8,801 bases of DNA from an uncultured Pseudodesulfovibrio sp. (GTDB lineage Bacteria; Desulfobacterota; Desulfovibrionia; Desulfovibrionales; Desulfovibrionaceae), in NCBI GenBank assembly GCA_947259235.1, contig CAMYLL010000088.1, positions 1 through 8,801 of the forward strand, given 5' to 3'. A program made the translations under genes and the position numbers. How positions within the stretch are numbered: position 1 is the first letter of the stretch; each line of letters begins with the position of its first letter. This document shows positions 1-6,501 of the stretch, in pieces. The notes under the pieces are model-generated. The model saw only the letters and a list, made by a program, of their open reading frames with translations, ran no database searches and had not been told where the DNA came from.

Positions 1-111
1 CTGCATGCCGAAAACGCAGGCCTGCGGTACGTCATGGACGACATCGTCAGTTCCACGTCAAAAGCCCAGACCATCCCGGTCTATACTCGCGCAACCATCA
101 GGGCCAGGTAA
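1..111 (+). CDS. C-terminal end of an unrecognised protein (partial)
   Basis: Frame 1 is open from the first base and ends at TAA 109-111, giving 36 residues that start LHAENAGLRYVMDDIVSS and end TRATIRAR. The start lies outside the window. Codon choice is G/C-rich at third positions, like the genes that follow. I do not recognise the family. No membrane segment or motif is visible in this fragment, which is polar and ends in a basic tail. The next gene begins 49 nt downstream on the same strand with no obvious terminator in between, so the two could share a transcript. That it is a real gene end rather than a chance open frame is a moderate-confidence inference. Confidence 0.5.
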   Translation: MHAENAGLRYVMDDIVSSTSKAQTIPVYTRATIRAR

Positions 112-160
112 CTCGATTCGACGAGCCGCTGCCTCTCCACCTCACACAGGGTAATACCGT

Positions 161-1960
161 ATGACGCCTGAGATTGTACTTGTCATGGCCGTGCTGGCCT
201 TTGCCGTCCTTTTGTTCATCTTCGAATGGGTCCGCGTGGACGTGGTCGGGATCATCATGATGGTCCTGCTTCCGCTCCTGGGCCTGGTAACACCAAAGCA
301 GGCCATCAGCGGCCTGAGCAGCAACGCTGTGGTTTCCATCATTGCGGTCATCATCATCGGCGCCGGTCTGGACAAAACAGGCGTCATGAACACCATGGCC
401 CGGCTGATTCTCCGGTTTGCCGGGAAAAGCGAAACCCGGATCATGACCCTCATCGCCGGAACCGTGGCCGGCATATCCGGATTCATGCAGAATATCGGCG
501 CGGCCGCGCTGTTTCTCCCGGCCGCGAGGCGCATCGGCAACCAGACCGGCGTCCCGGTCAGCCGTCTGCTCATGCCCATGGGTTTTTGCGCCATCATCGG
601 CGGCTGTCTAACGCTGGTCGGTTCCAGCCCGCTTATCCTTCTCAATGATCTCATGGTCGTTGGAGGCAAGCATTACGACTCCTTCGGCCTGTTCGGCGTC
701 ACGCCTATCGGCCTGCTGCTTGTAGCCGCCGCGCTTGTCTACTTCATCATCTTCGGCCGGTTCATCCTCCCCGGCAAAAATGAGCAAGACGCCACCGGAC
801 CCATGTCCACAATCCTGGCTGACACATACGGCGGCATCGGCTCCCTCTATGAGCTGCACGTACCGGAGACATGGACCAACGACCAGGAGCTCAAGGCCCT
901 GGAACTGCGACCCATCTATTTCTCCACAGTGGTCGCCATCGCCAGGGACAACGGGAAAAAACATCTCTTCGCCCCCGGAGCGGATGAAACGATCATGCCG
1001 GGCGATCACATGGTGGTGGTCGGTCCGCAGGAATTCGTCGCCCATATGGCGGAGAACCACGGCTGGACACTGCAACCGGAGCTGTCCTCCTTTGCCGAGG
1101 AGCTTTCGCCCAACAACGCGGGCATCATGGAAGGCATCGTCACGCCGCGTTCCGAGCTTGCCGGGCACACCCTGGCCGACCTTCGCATCCGCGACAGGTT
1201 CCAGGTCTCGCCGCTGGCCATCTTTCGCGGCGAGAAGGTTTTTGTCAGCGGGCTGACAAGCATCCGCATCGAGTCCGGCGACGCACTGCTCCTGCACGGC
1301 CGCTGGGAAATGTTCCACCTGCTCAAGGACAAGCCCGACCTGGTCTTCACCGAGACCGTCAAGGGCGAGCTGCTCAAGCCGGAAAAAGCGAAGATAGCCC
1401 TCATGTGGCTCGCCGTCTCGCTGGTCATGATCCTCGGCTTTCATGTCCAGCTCTCCATCGCCCTGCTCACCGGCGCGCTGGGCATGATCCTGACCAAGGT
1501 GCTGACCATCGACGAGGCCTACCTCTCGGTGGACTGGATGACGGTTTTCCTGCTGGGCGGGCTCATCCCCCTGGGTATGGCCGTCGAGAACACCGGAGCC
1601 GCCAAGGAGATTGCCGACACCATCATGGCGACCCTCGGGACCCCGAGCACCCTGGTGCTGCTCTCGGTCATCGCCGCGCTCACCTCGTTCTTCACTCTGG
1701 TGGCCTCCAACGTCGGTGCCACCGTGCTGCTGGTCCCTCTCTCCATGAACATGGCGCTCAACGCCGGAGTCGATCCCAGGATCGCCGCCCTGACCGTGGC
1801 CGTGGCCGCATCGAACACCTTTGTCCTGCCCACCCACCAGGTCAACGCGCTCATCATGCGCCCCGGCGGCTACAAGACCATCGACTATGTCCGGGCCGGA
1901 GCGGGCATGACCGTCCTGTACATGGTGGTCATGATCAGCGCACTGATGCTTCTCTATTAA
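161..1960 (+). CDS. SLC13/DASS-family transporter with two central RCK_C domains
   Basis: A 599-residue inner-membrane carrier, probably a Na+-coupled importer of a divalent anion (dicarboxylate, sulfate or similar). The substrate cannot be read from the sequence. Residues 1-205 are mostly hydrophobic helices and include a first half-repeat motif around QNIGAAALFLP (110-120) and TLVGSSPLILLN (151-162). Residues of about 213-395 are soluble and hold two RCK_C-like (TrkA-C) units, each with a beta-rich core and the pattern 'I.PGD.MVVVG' (278-288) or 'I.SGDALLLHG' (370-380). Residues 411-599 return to membrane helices with the second-half motifs SNVGATVLLVP (516-526) and SNTFVLPTHQVNALI (551-565), typical of the SLC13 group that carries central RCK_C domains. 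The ATG at 161 is preceded by a weak AGG at 148-150. In many relatives the RCK_C pair is thought to be regulatory. A large gap and then nhaB follow on the same strand, which suggests linked sodium handling. The family call is firm and the substrate is open. Confidence 0.88.
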   Translation: MTPEIVLVMAVLAFAVLLFIFEWVRVDVVGIIMMVLLPLLGLVTPKQAISGLSSNAVVSIIAVIIIGAGLDKTGVMNTMARLILRFAGKSETRIMTLIAGTVAGISGFMQNIGAAALFLPAARRIGNQTGVPVSRLLMPMGFCAIIGGCLTLVGSSPLILLNDLMVVGGKHYDSFGLFGVTPIGLLLVAAALVYFIIFGRFILPGKNEQDATGPMSTILADTYGGIGSLYELHVPETWTNDQELKALELRPIYFSTVVAIARDNGKKHLFAPGADETIMPGDHMVVVGPQEFVAHMAENHGWTLQPELSSFAEELSPNNAGIMEGIVTPRSELAGHTLADLRIRDRFQVSPLAIFRGEKVFVSGLTSIRIESGDALLLHGRWEMFHLLKDKPDLVFTETVKGELLKPEKAKIALMWLAVSLVMILGFHVQLSIALLTGALGMILTKVLTIDEAYLSVDWMTVFLLGGLIPLGMAVENTGAAKEIADTIMATLGTPSTLVLLSVIAALTSFFTLVASNVGATVLLVPLSMNMALNAGVDPRIAALTVAVAASNTFVLPTHQVNALIMRPGGYKTIDYVRAGAGMTVLYMVVMISALMLLY

Positions 1961-1976
1961 CCATGCCGTGCGACGA

Positions 1977-2008
1977 ACCGGCGGGCGGGCTGCCACCTGC
2001 CCGCCGGT
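1977..2008 (+). terminator. GC-rich stem-loop after the SLC13 gene (possible terminator)
   Basis: A perfect 10-bp inverted repeat, ACCGGCGGGC (1977-1986) against GCCCGCCGGT (1999-2008), extends inward by a G-U and two G-C pairs to a 6-nt loop. It sits 16 nt after the SLC13 stop codon. No run of T follows (the next bases are CCGCCAACC), so it is not a canonical intrinsic terminator. It could be a Rho-assisted terminator, a processing or mRNA-stabilising 3' hairpin, or a partial barrier between the two transporter genes. The fold is seen directly and the role is inferred. Confidence 0.5.
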
Positions 2009-2045
2009 CCGCCGCCAACCTGAGCCGCGATCAAAAGACAACCAC

Positions 2046-2065
2046 TCCTGATCAAACTCTCAGGA
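2046..2065 (+). other. Short inverted repeat in the nhaB leader
   Basis: TCCTGA (2046-2051) and TCAGGA (2060-2065) form a perfect 6-bp stem with an 8-nt loop. It lies about 130 nt upstream of nhaB, between the GC-rich hairpin after the SLC13 gene and the second hairpin group. It could be an operator half-site pair or an RNA stem. Nothing identifies a partner. Confidence 0.3.
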
Positions 2066-2122
2066 ATGAGGTCTTTCCAAAACCCGCTCCCCATATCAGC
2101 AACCCTTACAACCCGCGAAAAG

Positions 2123-2159
2123 ACAGCCGCCACACAACGGCGGCGCTTTTGGCTGTGTG
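2123..2159 (+). promoter_or_regulatory. Structured leader with competing stems upstream of nhaB
   Basis: GCCGCC (2126-2131) pairs with GGCGGC (2139-2144) around the 7-nt loop ACACAAC, and GCTTTT follows, so the unit resembles a weak intrinsic terminator. Two other pairings compete with or extend it. ACAGCC (2123-2128) matches GGCTGT (2151-2156). The loop bases ACACA (2132-2136) match TGTGT (2154-2158), which could make an H-type pseudoknot. The group ends 24 nt before the nhaB Shine-Dalgarno sequence. Mutually exclusive structures here fit attenuation or a small regulatory RNA, but I cannot match it to a named riboswitch class. Confidence 0.35.
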
Positions 2160-2183
2160 ATGACGATTACACGTTCACGCAAC

Positions 2184-2190
2184 AAGGAGA
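2184..2190 (+). promoter_or_regulatory. Ribosome binding site of nhaB
   Basis: AAGGAGA lies 7 nt before the ATG at 2198. It decides the start: the frame is open from an earlier ATG at 2066, but that ATG has no comparable site, and the 44 extra residues it would add are polar and unlike NhaB proteins. Confidence 0.8.
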
Positions 2191-2197
2191 CAAACCG

Positions 2198-3820
2198 ATG
2201 CGTCCCTCGATCAAGCAAACACTCACCGCCAACTTCCTGGGCGCCGCCCCCGGGTGGTACAAGGCCGCCATCCTGGGCTTTCTCATCCTCAACCCGGTGG
2301 TGCTCTTCACGGCCGGGTCATTTGCCGCAGGATGGCTTCTCATCGCGGAATTCATTTTCACCCTGGCCATGGCGCTGAAGTGCTACCCCCTGCCTGCCGG
2401 TGGCCTGCTGGCAATCGAGGCCGTGGCCCTGCACATGACCTCCACAGAGACCGTCTACCACGAGGCGATCAAGAACTTCGAGGTCATCCTGCTCCTGATC
2501 TTCATGGTCGCAGGCATCTATTTCATGAAGGAATTCCTGCAGTTCACCTTCACCAGGATTCTGGTGAAGGTCCGCTCAAAGATCGTCATCTCCCTGCTCT
2601 TCTGCATGGCCGGAGCCTTTCTTTCCGCGTTCCTCGACGCCCTCACCGTCACCGCCGTGATCATCGCCGTGGCCTACGGCTTCTACAACGTCTACCACCG
2701 GTTCGCCTCGGGCAAGTCCTTGCAGTCCGAGCACGACCTTTCAAGCGACGGCGAGATCAAGGACATGAACCGCGCAGACCTCGTCGAGTTTCGCGCCTTT
2801 TTGCGCAACCTGATGATGCACGGCGCGGTGGGCACGGCCCTTGGCGGCGTCTGCACCCTGGTGGGCGAGCCGCAGAACCTCCTCATCGGCAGTGAACTCG
2901 GCTGGCATTTTGTCCCCTTCCTGATCAAGGTCCTGCCCGTGTCCATGCCGGTTCTGGCCGTCGGTCTTCTGACCTGCGTCGGAGTGGAGCGGTTTCACCT
3001 CTTCGGATACGGCGCCACGCTGCCCGGGAACATCCGCTCCCACCTGCTTGAAACAGCCATGGAGATGGAAGAGAAACAGGGTGTCGCAGGCAAGGTCCGG
3101 CTCGTCATCCAGGCACTGACCGGCGTCTGGCTCGTCACCGCGCTGGCCTTTCACCTGGCCGCCGTCGGTCTCGTGGGCCTCTCGGTCATCATTTTGCTGA
3201 CCTCCCTCAACGGCATCATCGAGGAGCACAGGCTGGGCAAGGCCTTCGAGGAAGCCCTCCCTTTCACCGCACTGCTGGTGGTCTTCTTTGCCGTGGTGGC
3301 CGTCATCCACGACCAGGAACTCTTCGCGCCCATCATCAACTATGTCCTGAGCCTCCAGGGGCACTCCCAGTTGGCCGCCTACTACATCGCCAACGGACTG
3401 CTCTCCTCCATCTCCGACAACGTGTTCGTGGCCACGGTGTACATCTCGGAGACCAAGATTCACTTCGTCCATCTCCTCGATGCGGTCCCCGGCATCGGCA
3501 TGACGGGGCAGGCACTGATGGACAAGCTGACCGATCCGCACACGAGCTATGTCCAGGCCGTGGCCGGGATGCCCGCCGCCACCCAGGAACAGGTCATCGC
3601 CCTGATGAACCACCTGGACAAGCTGGCCGTGGCCATCAATACCGGAACCAACATCCCCAGCGTCGCCACCCCCAACGGCCAGGCCGCATTTCTCTTCCTG
3701 CTGACCTCGGCCCTTGCCCCGGTCATCCGGCTCTCCTACGGCCGCATGGTGATGCTCGCCCTGCCCTACACCATCACCATGTCCCTGACCGGACTGGCGG
3801 CGGTGTACTACCTGCTCTGA
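2198..3820 (+). CDS. nhaB: Na+/H+ antiporter NhaB
   Basis: A 540-residue inner-membrane electrogenic antiporter that expels Na+ in exchange for H+, supporting pH and sodium homeostasis. It matches my memory of E. coli NhaB (about 513 residues) closely along its length: NFLG..P.WYK near the N-terminus, [20 protein letters not shown] (45-64), MVAGIYFMK (103-111), [12 protein letters not shown] (140-151), [34 protein letters not shown], and [20 protein letters not shown] from residue 476. Asp147 falls at the aspartate implicated in transport in Vibrio NhaB. Two differences stand out. About 55 residues (421-475) lie between SETK and LAVAIN, where the E. coli protein has about 15. The C-terminus stops soon after the last helix, about 20 residues earlier than in E. 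coli. The start is set by AAGGAGA 7 nt upstream. A structured 237-nt gap precedes the gene, so it may have its own promoter or attenuator. A convergent terminator shared with thiC follows. Confidence 0.95.
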   Translation: MRPSIKQTLTANFLGAAPGWYKAAILGFLILNPVVLFTAGSFAAGWLLIAEFIFTLAMALKCYPLPAGGLLAIEAVALHMTSTETVYHEAIKNFEVILLLIFMVAGIYFMKEFLQFTFTRILVKVRSKIVISLLFCMAGAFLSAFLDALTVTAVIIAVAYGFYNVYHRFASGKSLQSEHDLSSDGEIKDMNRADLVEFRAFLRNLMMHGAVGTALGGVCTLVGEPQNLLIGSELGWHFVPFLIKVLPVSMPVLAVGLLTCVGVERFHLFGYGATLPGNIRSHLLETAMEMEEKQGVAGKVRLVIQALTGVWLVTALAFHLAAVGLVGLSVIILLTSLNGIIEEHRLGKAFEEALPFTALLVVFFAVVAVIHDQELFAPIINYVLSLQGHSQLAAYYIANGLLSSISDNVFVATVYISETKIHFVHLLDAVPGIGMTGQALMDKLTDPHTSYVQAVAGMPAATQEQVIALMNHLDKLAVAINTGTNIPSVATPNGQAAFLFLLTSALAPVIRLSYGRMVMLALPYTITMSLTGLAAVYYLL

Positions 3821-3842
3821 TCCAACCAACCACACTGCCAAT

Positions 3843-3890
3843 AAAAACACCCCCGAGGGACATGGTCCTTCGGGGGTGTCGTTTGTTTCA
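3843..3890. terminator. Bidirectional intrinsic terminator between nhaB and thiC
   Basis: ACACCCCCGAGGGAC (3847-3861) pairs with GTCCTTCGGGGGTGT (3865-3879): 15 bp with one G-U pair and a 3-nt loop. On the + strand it is followed by the T-rich CGTTTGTTT. On the - strand the AAAAA at 3843-3847 becomes TTTTT directly after the stem. It starts 26 nt after the nhaB stop codon and lies 24 nt beyond the thiC stop codon, so it can end both convergent transcripts. The - strand T tract is the better one. Confidence 0.88.
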
Positions 3891-3903
3891 GGCTGGCCGA
3901 CTG

Positions 3904-5208
3904 CTAGTCGTCGAGCTGGATGTCCTTGCCCGAAAGCACGCGGTTCATGTTGCGCACGGCGCACATCTTGCCGCACATGGTGCAGGAATCCTCATGCTCC
4001 GGCTTGGATGATTCGCGGTATTCCTGAGGCCTGACCGGGTCCATGGCCAGATCGAACATCCCCTTCCAGTCCAACGCGGCGCGCGCTTTGCTCATGGAAT
4101 CGTCCCAATCACGAGCGCCGGGGTATCCCTTGGCCACGTCGGCGGCATGGGCCGCGATGCGGGTGGCGATGATGCCTTCCTTCATGTCCTCCATGGTGGG
4201 CAGGCGCAGATGCTCGGCCGGGGTGACGTAGCACAGGAAATCCGCGCCGGACATGCCTGCGATGGCTCCGCCGATGGCCGCGGTGATGTGGTCGTAGCCC
4301 GGAGCCACATCGGTGACCAGCGGACCCAGGACGTAGAACGGCGCACCGTGGCACAGCCGCTTTTCGATCATCATGTTGCCGGGAATCTCGTTCATGGCCA
4401 TGTGTCCAGGTCCCTCGATCATAACCTGGACGTTGCGCTCCCAGGCGCGCTTGGTCAGCTCGCCCAGGGTGATCAGCTCCTCCACCTGGCTCGCATCCGT
4501 GGCATCGTGCAGGCAGCCGGGACGGCAGCCGTCGCCCAGGCTCAGGGTGACGTCGTACTCCTCGCAGATATCAAGCAGACGATCGAAATGCTCGTAGAAG
4601 GGGTTCTCGGCCTGATTGATCTCCATCCAGGTGAAGAGCAGCGACCCGCCGCGCGAGACGATGTTGGTCAGCCTGCCGCCCTGCTTGACCTTCTCCGCCG
4701 TATGGCGGTTGAGCCCGCAGTGGATGGTCAGGAAGTCCACACCGTCCTCGACGTGCTTTTTGACCACGTCGAAGAACTCGTCCACGGTGATGTCCTGCAG
4801 ATTCTTGTCGTAGAAACCGACGGCGTCATAGATGGGCACGGTTCCGATCATGGCCGGGGACATCTCGACCAAGCGCTGGCGAAACTCCTGGGTCTTGCCG
4901 TAGCAGCTCAGGTCCATGATCGCCTCGGCCTTGAGATCAAGGGCGGTGCGGACCTTGTCCAGCTCCGGCTCGATGGCGCAGCAGTCCTTGGAAATGCCGA
5001 GGTTGACGTTGATCTTGATGCGCATGCCCTCGCCCACGCCCTCGGGGTCGAGGCTCGTATGCTTCTTGTTGGCCGGGATGATGACCGTCCCCCGGGCCAT
5101 GCGCTCCATCAGGTCTTCGACGCGCATGTTTTCCTTACGGGCCACGGTCTCCATCTGGGGGGTGACTATGCCCTTGCGAGCCGCATCCATCTGTGTGGTA
5201 TATTTCAT
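3904..5208 (-). CDS. thiC: Phosphomethylpyrimidine synthase ThiC (radical SAM)
   Basis: A cytosolic enzyme of 434 residues that rearranges aminoimidazole ribotide into hydroxymethylpyrimidine phosphate using S-adenosylmethionine and a 4Fe-4S cluster. Recognisable ThiC blocks include KINVNLG (65-71), SRGGS (185-189), [10 protein letters not shown] (222-231), EGPGHM (265-270), YDHI (305-308) and [11 protein letters not shown] (327-337). The C-terminal cluster motif is C409-x2-C412-x3-C416, in [10 protein letters not shown]. The long E. coli-type ThiC has C-x2-C-x4-C, so this has one residue fewer between the last two cysteines. The protein is also much shorter than the E. coli or Bacillus enzyme (about 590-630 residues) because it lacks their N-terminal extension. 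This is the short form seen in many anaerobes. The ATG lies 3 nt after the thiE stop codon, and its AAGGAG site (5215-5220) is inside the last codons of thiE. It is the last gene of the riboswitch-controlled operon, with a strong terminator downstream. Confidence 0.97.
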   Translation of the reverse strand: MKYTTQMDAARKGIVTPQMETVARKENMRVEDLMERMARGTVIIPANKKHTSLDPEGVGEGMRIKINVNLGISKDCCAIEPELDKVRTALDLKAEAIMDLSCYGKTQEFRQRLVEMSPAMIGTVPIYDAVGFYDKNLQDITVDEFFDVVKKHVEDGVDFLTIHCGLNRHTAEKVKQGGRLTNIVSRGGSLLFTWMEINQAENPFYEHFDRLLDICEEYDVTLSLGDGCRPGCLHDATDASQVEELITLGELTKRAWERNVQVMIEGPGHMAMNEIPGNMMIEKRLCHGAPFYVLGPLVTDVAPGYDHITAAIGGAIAGMSGADFLCYVTPAEHLRLPTMEDMKEGIIATRIAAHAADVAKGYPGARDWDDSMSKARAALDWKGMFDLAMDPVRPQEYRESSKPEHEDSCTMCGKMCAVRNMNRVLSGKDIQLDD

Positions 5209-5211
5209 AAT

Positions 5212-5871
5212 CTACTCCTTGGCCGACTGCATGGCTCCACGCAGTCCGCTGATTGCGAGACCGATGTCGTCAGCCTCAACTATTTCCGTTATCACAGCCA
5301 CGCAGCCAGCGCCCTTGCGTACCACGTCGGCTACATTGCTCTGCTTGATTCCGCCTATGGCCACGAAAGGGATATCCACATTCTTGGCCACGTATTCGAG
5401 ATATTCGAGCCCCACGGGGTCGCAGACGTCCTCCTTGGTAAAGGTGCGATAGATCGGCCCGACGCCTATGTAGTCCGCACCACGACTGACGGCTTCCCTG
5501 GCCTCCTGGGGCGAATGGGTGGAGAGGCCGATGGCCATCTTCTCGCCAACCAGCCGCCTCACGGCCTCAACGGGCAGGTCTTCCTGGCCGATATGCACGC
5601 CGTCCGCCTTGACCAGCATGGCAAGGTCTATGTCATCGTTGACCACGAAGGCGGCTCCGGCCTCCAGTGTCATTCTGCGGATTTCAAGGCACTCTGCATA
5701 CTTGAGGCCCATCTTCTTATCCTTCTCACGGTACTGGATGAGCCGGATGCCGTTGTCGAGCATGGTCCGCACCACCTCGATGTTGCTGCGGCCGCGAGAG
5801 AACTTCTCGGCGGTCAGGCAGTAGATATCCGTATCCAGTATGGACTGCCGGGTGATTTCGCGTTCACTCAT
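5212..5871 (-). CDS. thiE: Thiamine phosphate synthase ThiE
   Basis: A cytosolic TIM-barrel enzyme of 219 residues that joins hydroxymethylpyrimidine diphosphate and thiazole phosphate to give thiamine phosphate. Family motifs appear in order: QYREKD (46-51, pyrimidine/diphosphate site), NDDIDLA (78-84, Mg2+-binding Asp), GVHIGQEDLP (91-100), GPIYRTFTK (138-146) and AIGGI (171-175, phosphate binding). The length is typical (about 210-220). The first 16 or so residues are a modest N-terminal extension before the barrel begins. The ATG at 5871 directly abuts the thiF TAG (5872-5874), and a near-perfect AAGGAGG (5879-5885) lies 7 nt upstream inside thiF, so coupled translation is likely. It needs HMP diphosphate, but no thiD kinase is in the window and no ThiD domain is fused to this protein. 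Confidence 0.96.
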   Translation of the reverse strand: MSEREITRQSILDTDIYCLTAEKFSRGRSNIEVVRTMLDNGIRLIQYREKDKKMGLKYAECLEIRRMTLEAGAAFVVNDDIDLAMLVKADGVHIGQEDLPVEAVRRLVGEKMAIGLSTHSPQEAREAVSRGADYIGVGPIYRTFTKEDVCDPVGLEYLEYVAKNVDIPFVAIGGIKQSNVADVVRKGAGCVAVITEIVEADDIGLAISGLRGAMQSAKE

Positions 5872-6501
5872 CTATTCGCCTCCTTCCCTGGCGTATTTGT
5901 TCAGGTAATGGCTGAGCACCACATCCGCCTGCTTGGCGGCGGCAACGGCGACCTTCGGAGCCAGCGGGGGATGCTCCATGGAACACTCGGTCTCCATGTC
6001 ACCGATCAGGTAGAAATTTTCACGGACCCGACGGGTGACGACGGTGTCAGAATCCCCGGCTCCGCCGATACCCGAAGCCGCGACCACGAGAGCCTGCGTC
6101 GAGAGGAACGTCTCAACCAGGGCGCGCTTGAAGAGCGGTTCGTCCAACGCTTCCACCACCACGTCGCACCCCATGAACACGGCCGCCATGTTCTCCGGCG
6201 AGAGATTGACGGTTCGCAAGTCCAGGTCCAGGTCAGGATTGAGGGCCAACAAGGTTTTGGACAGGGCCACGACCTTGAGCTGTCCGATCTGGTCGGGCAG
6301 ATACGCCTGCCGGTTGAGATTCGAGGCGTCCACCCGGTCGAAATCCGCCAGGACAAAACGCTTGAACCCGCTGCGCACCAGATGAAGCGCGCAATTGCTG
6401 CCCAGCCCGCCGACCCCGGCGATGCCTACGGTGACGGACTGCAGATAGCGCAGACGCTCCTCGCCCAGATAGACGGCGATTCCCTTTTCGGTGACGTTCA
6501 T
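5872..6501 (-). CDS. thiF: ThiS adenylyltransferase ThiF, short family-2 type
   Basis: A 209-residue E1-like enzyme that adenylates the C-terminal glycine of ThiS before thiocarboxylation. It shows the nucleotide-binding loop AGVGGLGSN (28-36), the acidic DFDRVDASNLNRQ block (53-65) with the conserved Asn-Leu-Asn-Arg-Gln, Lys76 in GQLK, and a CDVVVEALD segment (112-120). It has only three cysteines (37, 112, 173) and no CxxC pairs, so the zinc site of E. coli ThiF and MoeB is absent. That and the length fit the 'ThiF family 2' group (TIGR02354) usually found beside thiH. C173 is a possible sulfur-handling residue, but this is inference. The start at 6501 overlaps the thiH stop as ATGA, with GAGGAG just upstream. 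An in-frame ATG at 6600 would add 33 residues inside thiH and is unlikely. Confidence 0.92.
   Translation of the reverse strand: MNVTEKGIAVYLGEERLRYLQSVTVGIAGVGGLGSNCALHLVRSGFKRFVLADFDRVDASNLNRQAYLPDQIGQLKVVALSKTLLALNPDLDLDLRTVNLSPENMAAVFMGCDVVVEALDEPLFKRALVETFLSTQALVVAASGIGGAGDSDTVVTRRVRENFYLIGDMETECSMEHPPLAPKVAVAAAKQADVVLSHYLNKYAREGGE

Noticed and set aside
608..2041. 477-codon open frame on the - strand opposite the SLC13 gene
   Set aside because: Low-complexity His/Gly/Asp/Gln-rich translation with no membrane or domain pattern. The + strand frame has clear SLC13 motifs.
2123..2159. Assignment of the nhaB leader to a named Na+ or Li+ riboswitch
   Set aside because: I could not see the conserved bases of any class I know. 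Function and position alone are not enough.
2066..2197. N-terminal extension of NhaB from an ATG at 2066
   Set aside because: The 44 added residues are polar and unlike NhaB, no good ribosome binding site precedes 2066, and AAGGAGA is ideally placed before 2198.
2741..3976. 411-codon open frame on the - strand opposite nhaB
   Set aside because: It is a shadow of nhaB. It also crosses the bidirectional terminator and the 3' end of thiC.
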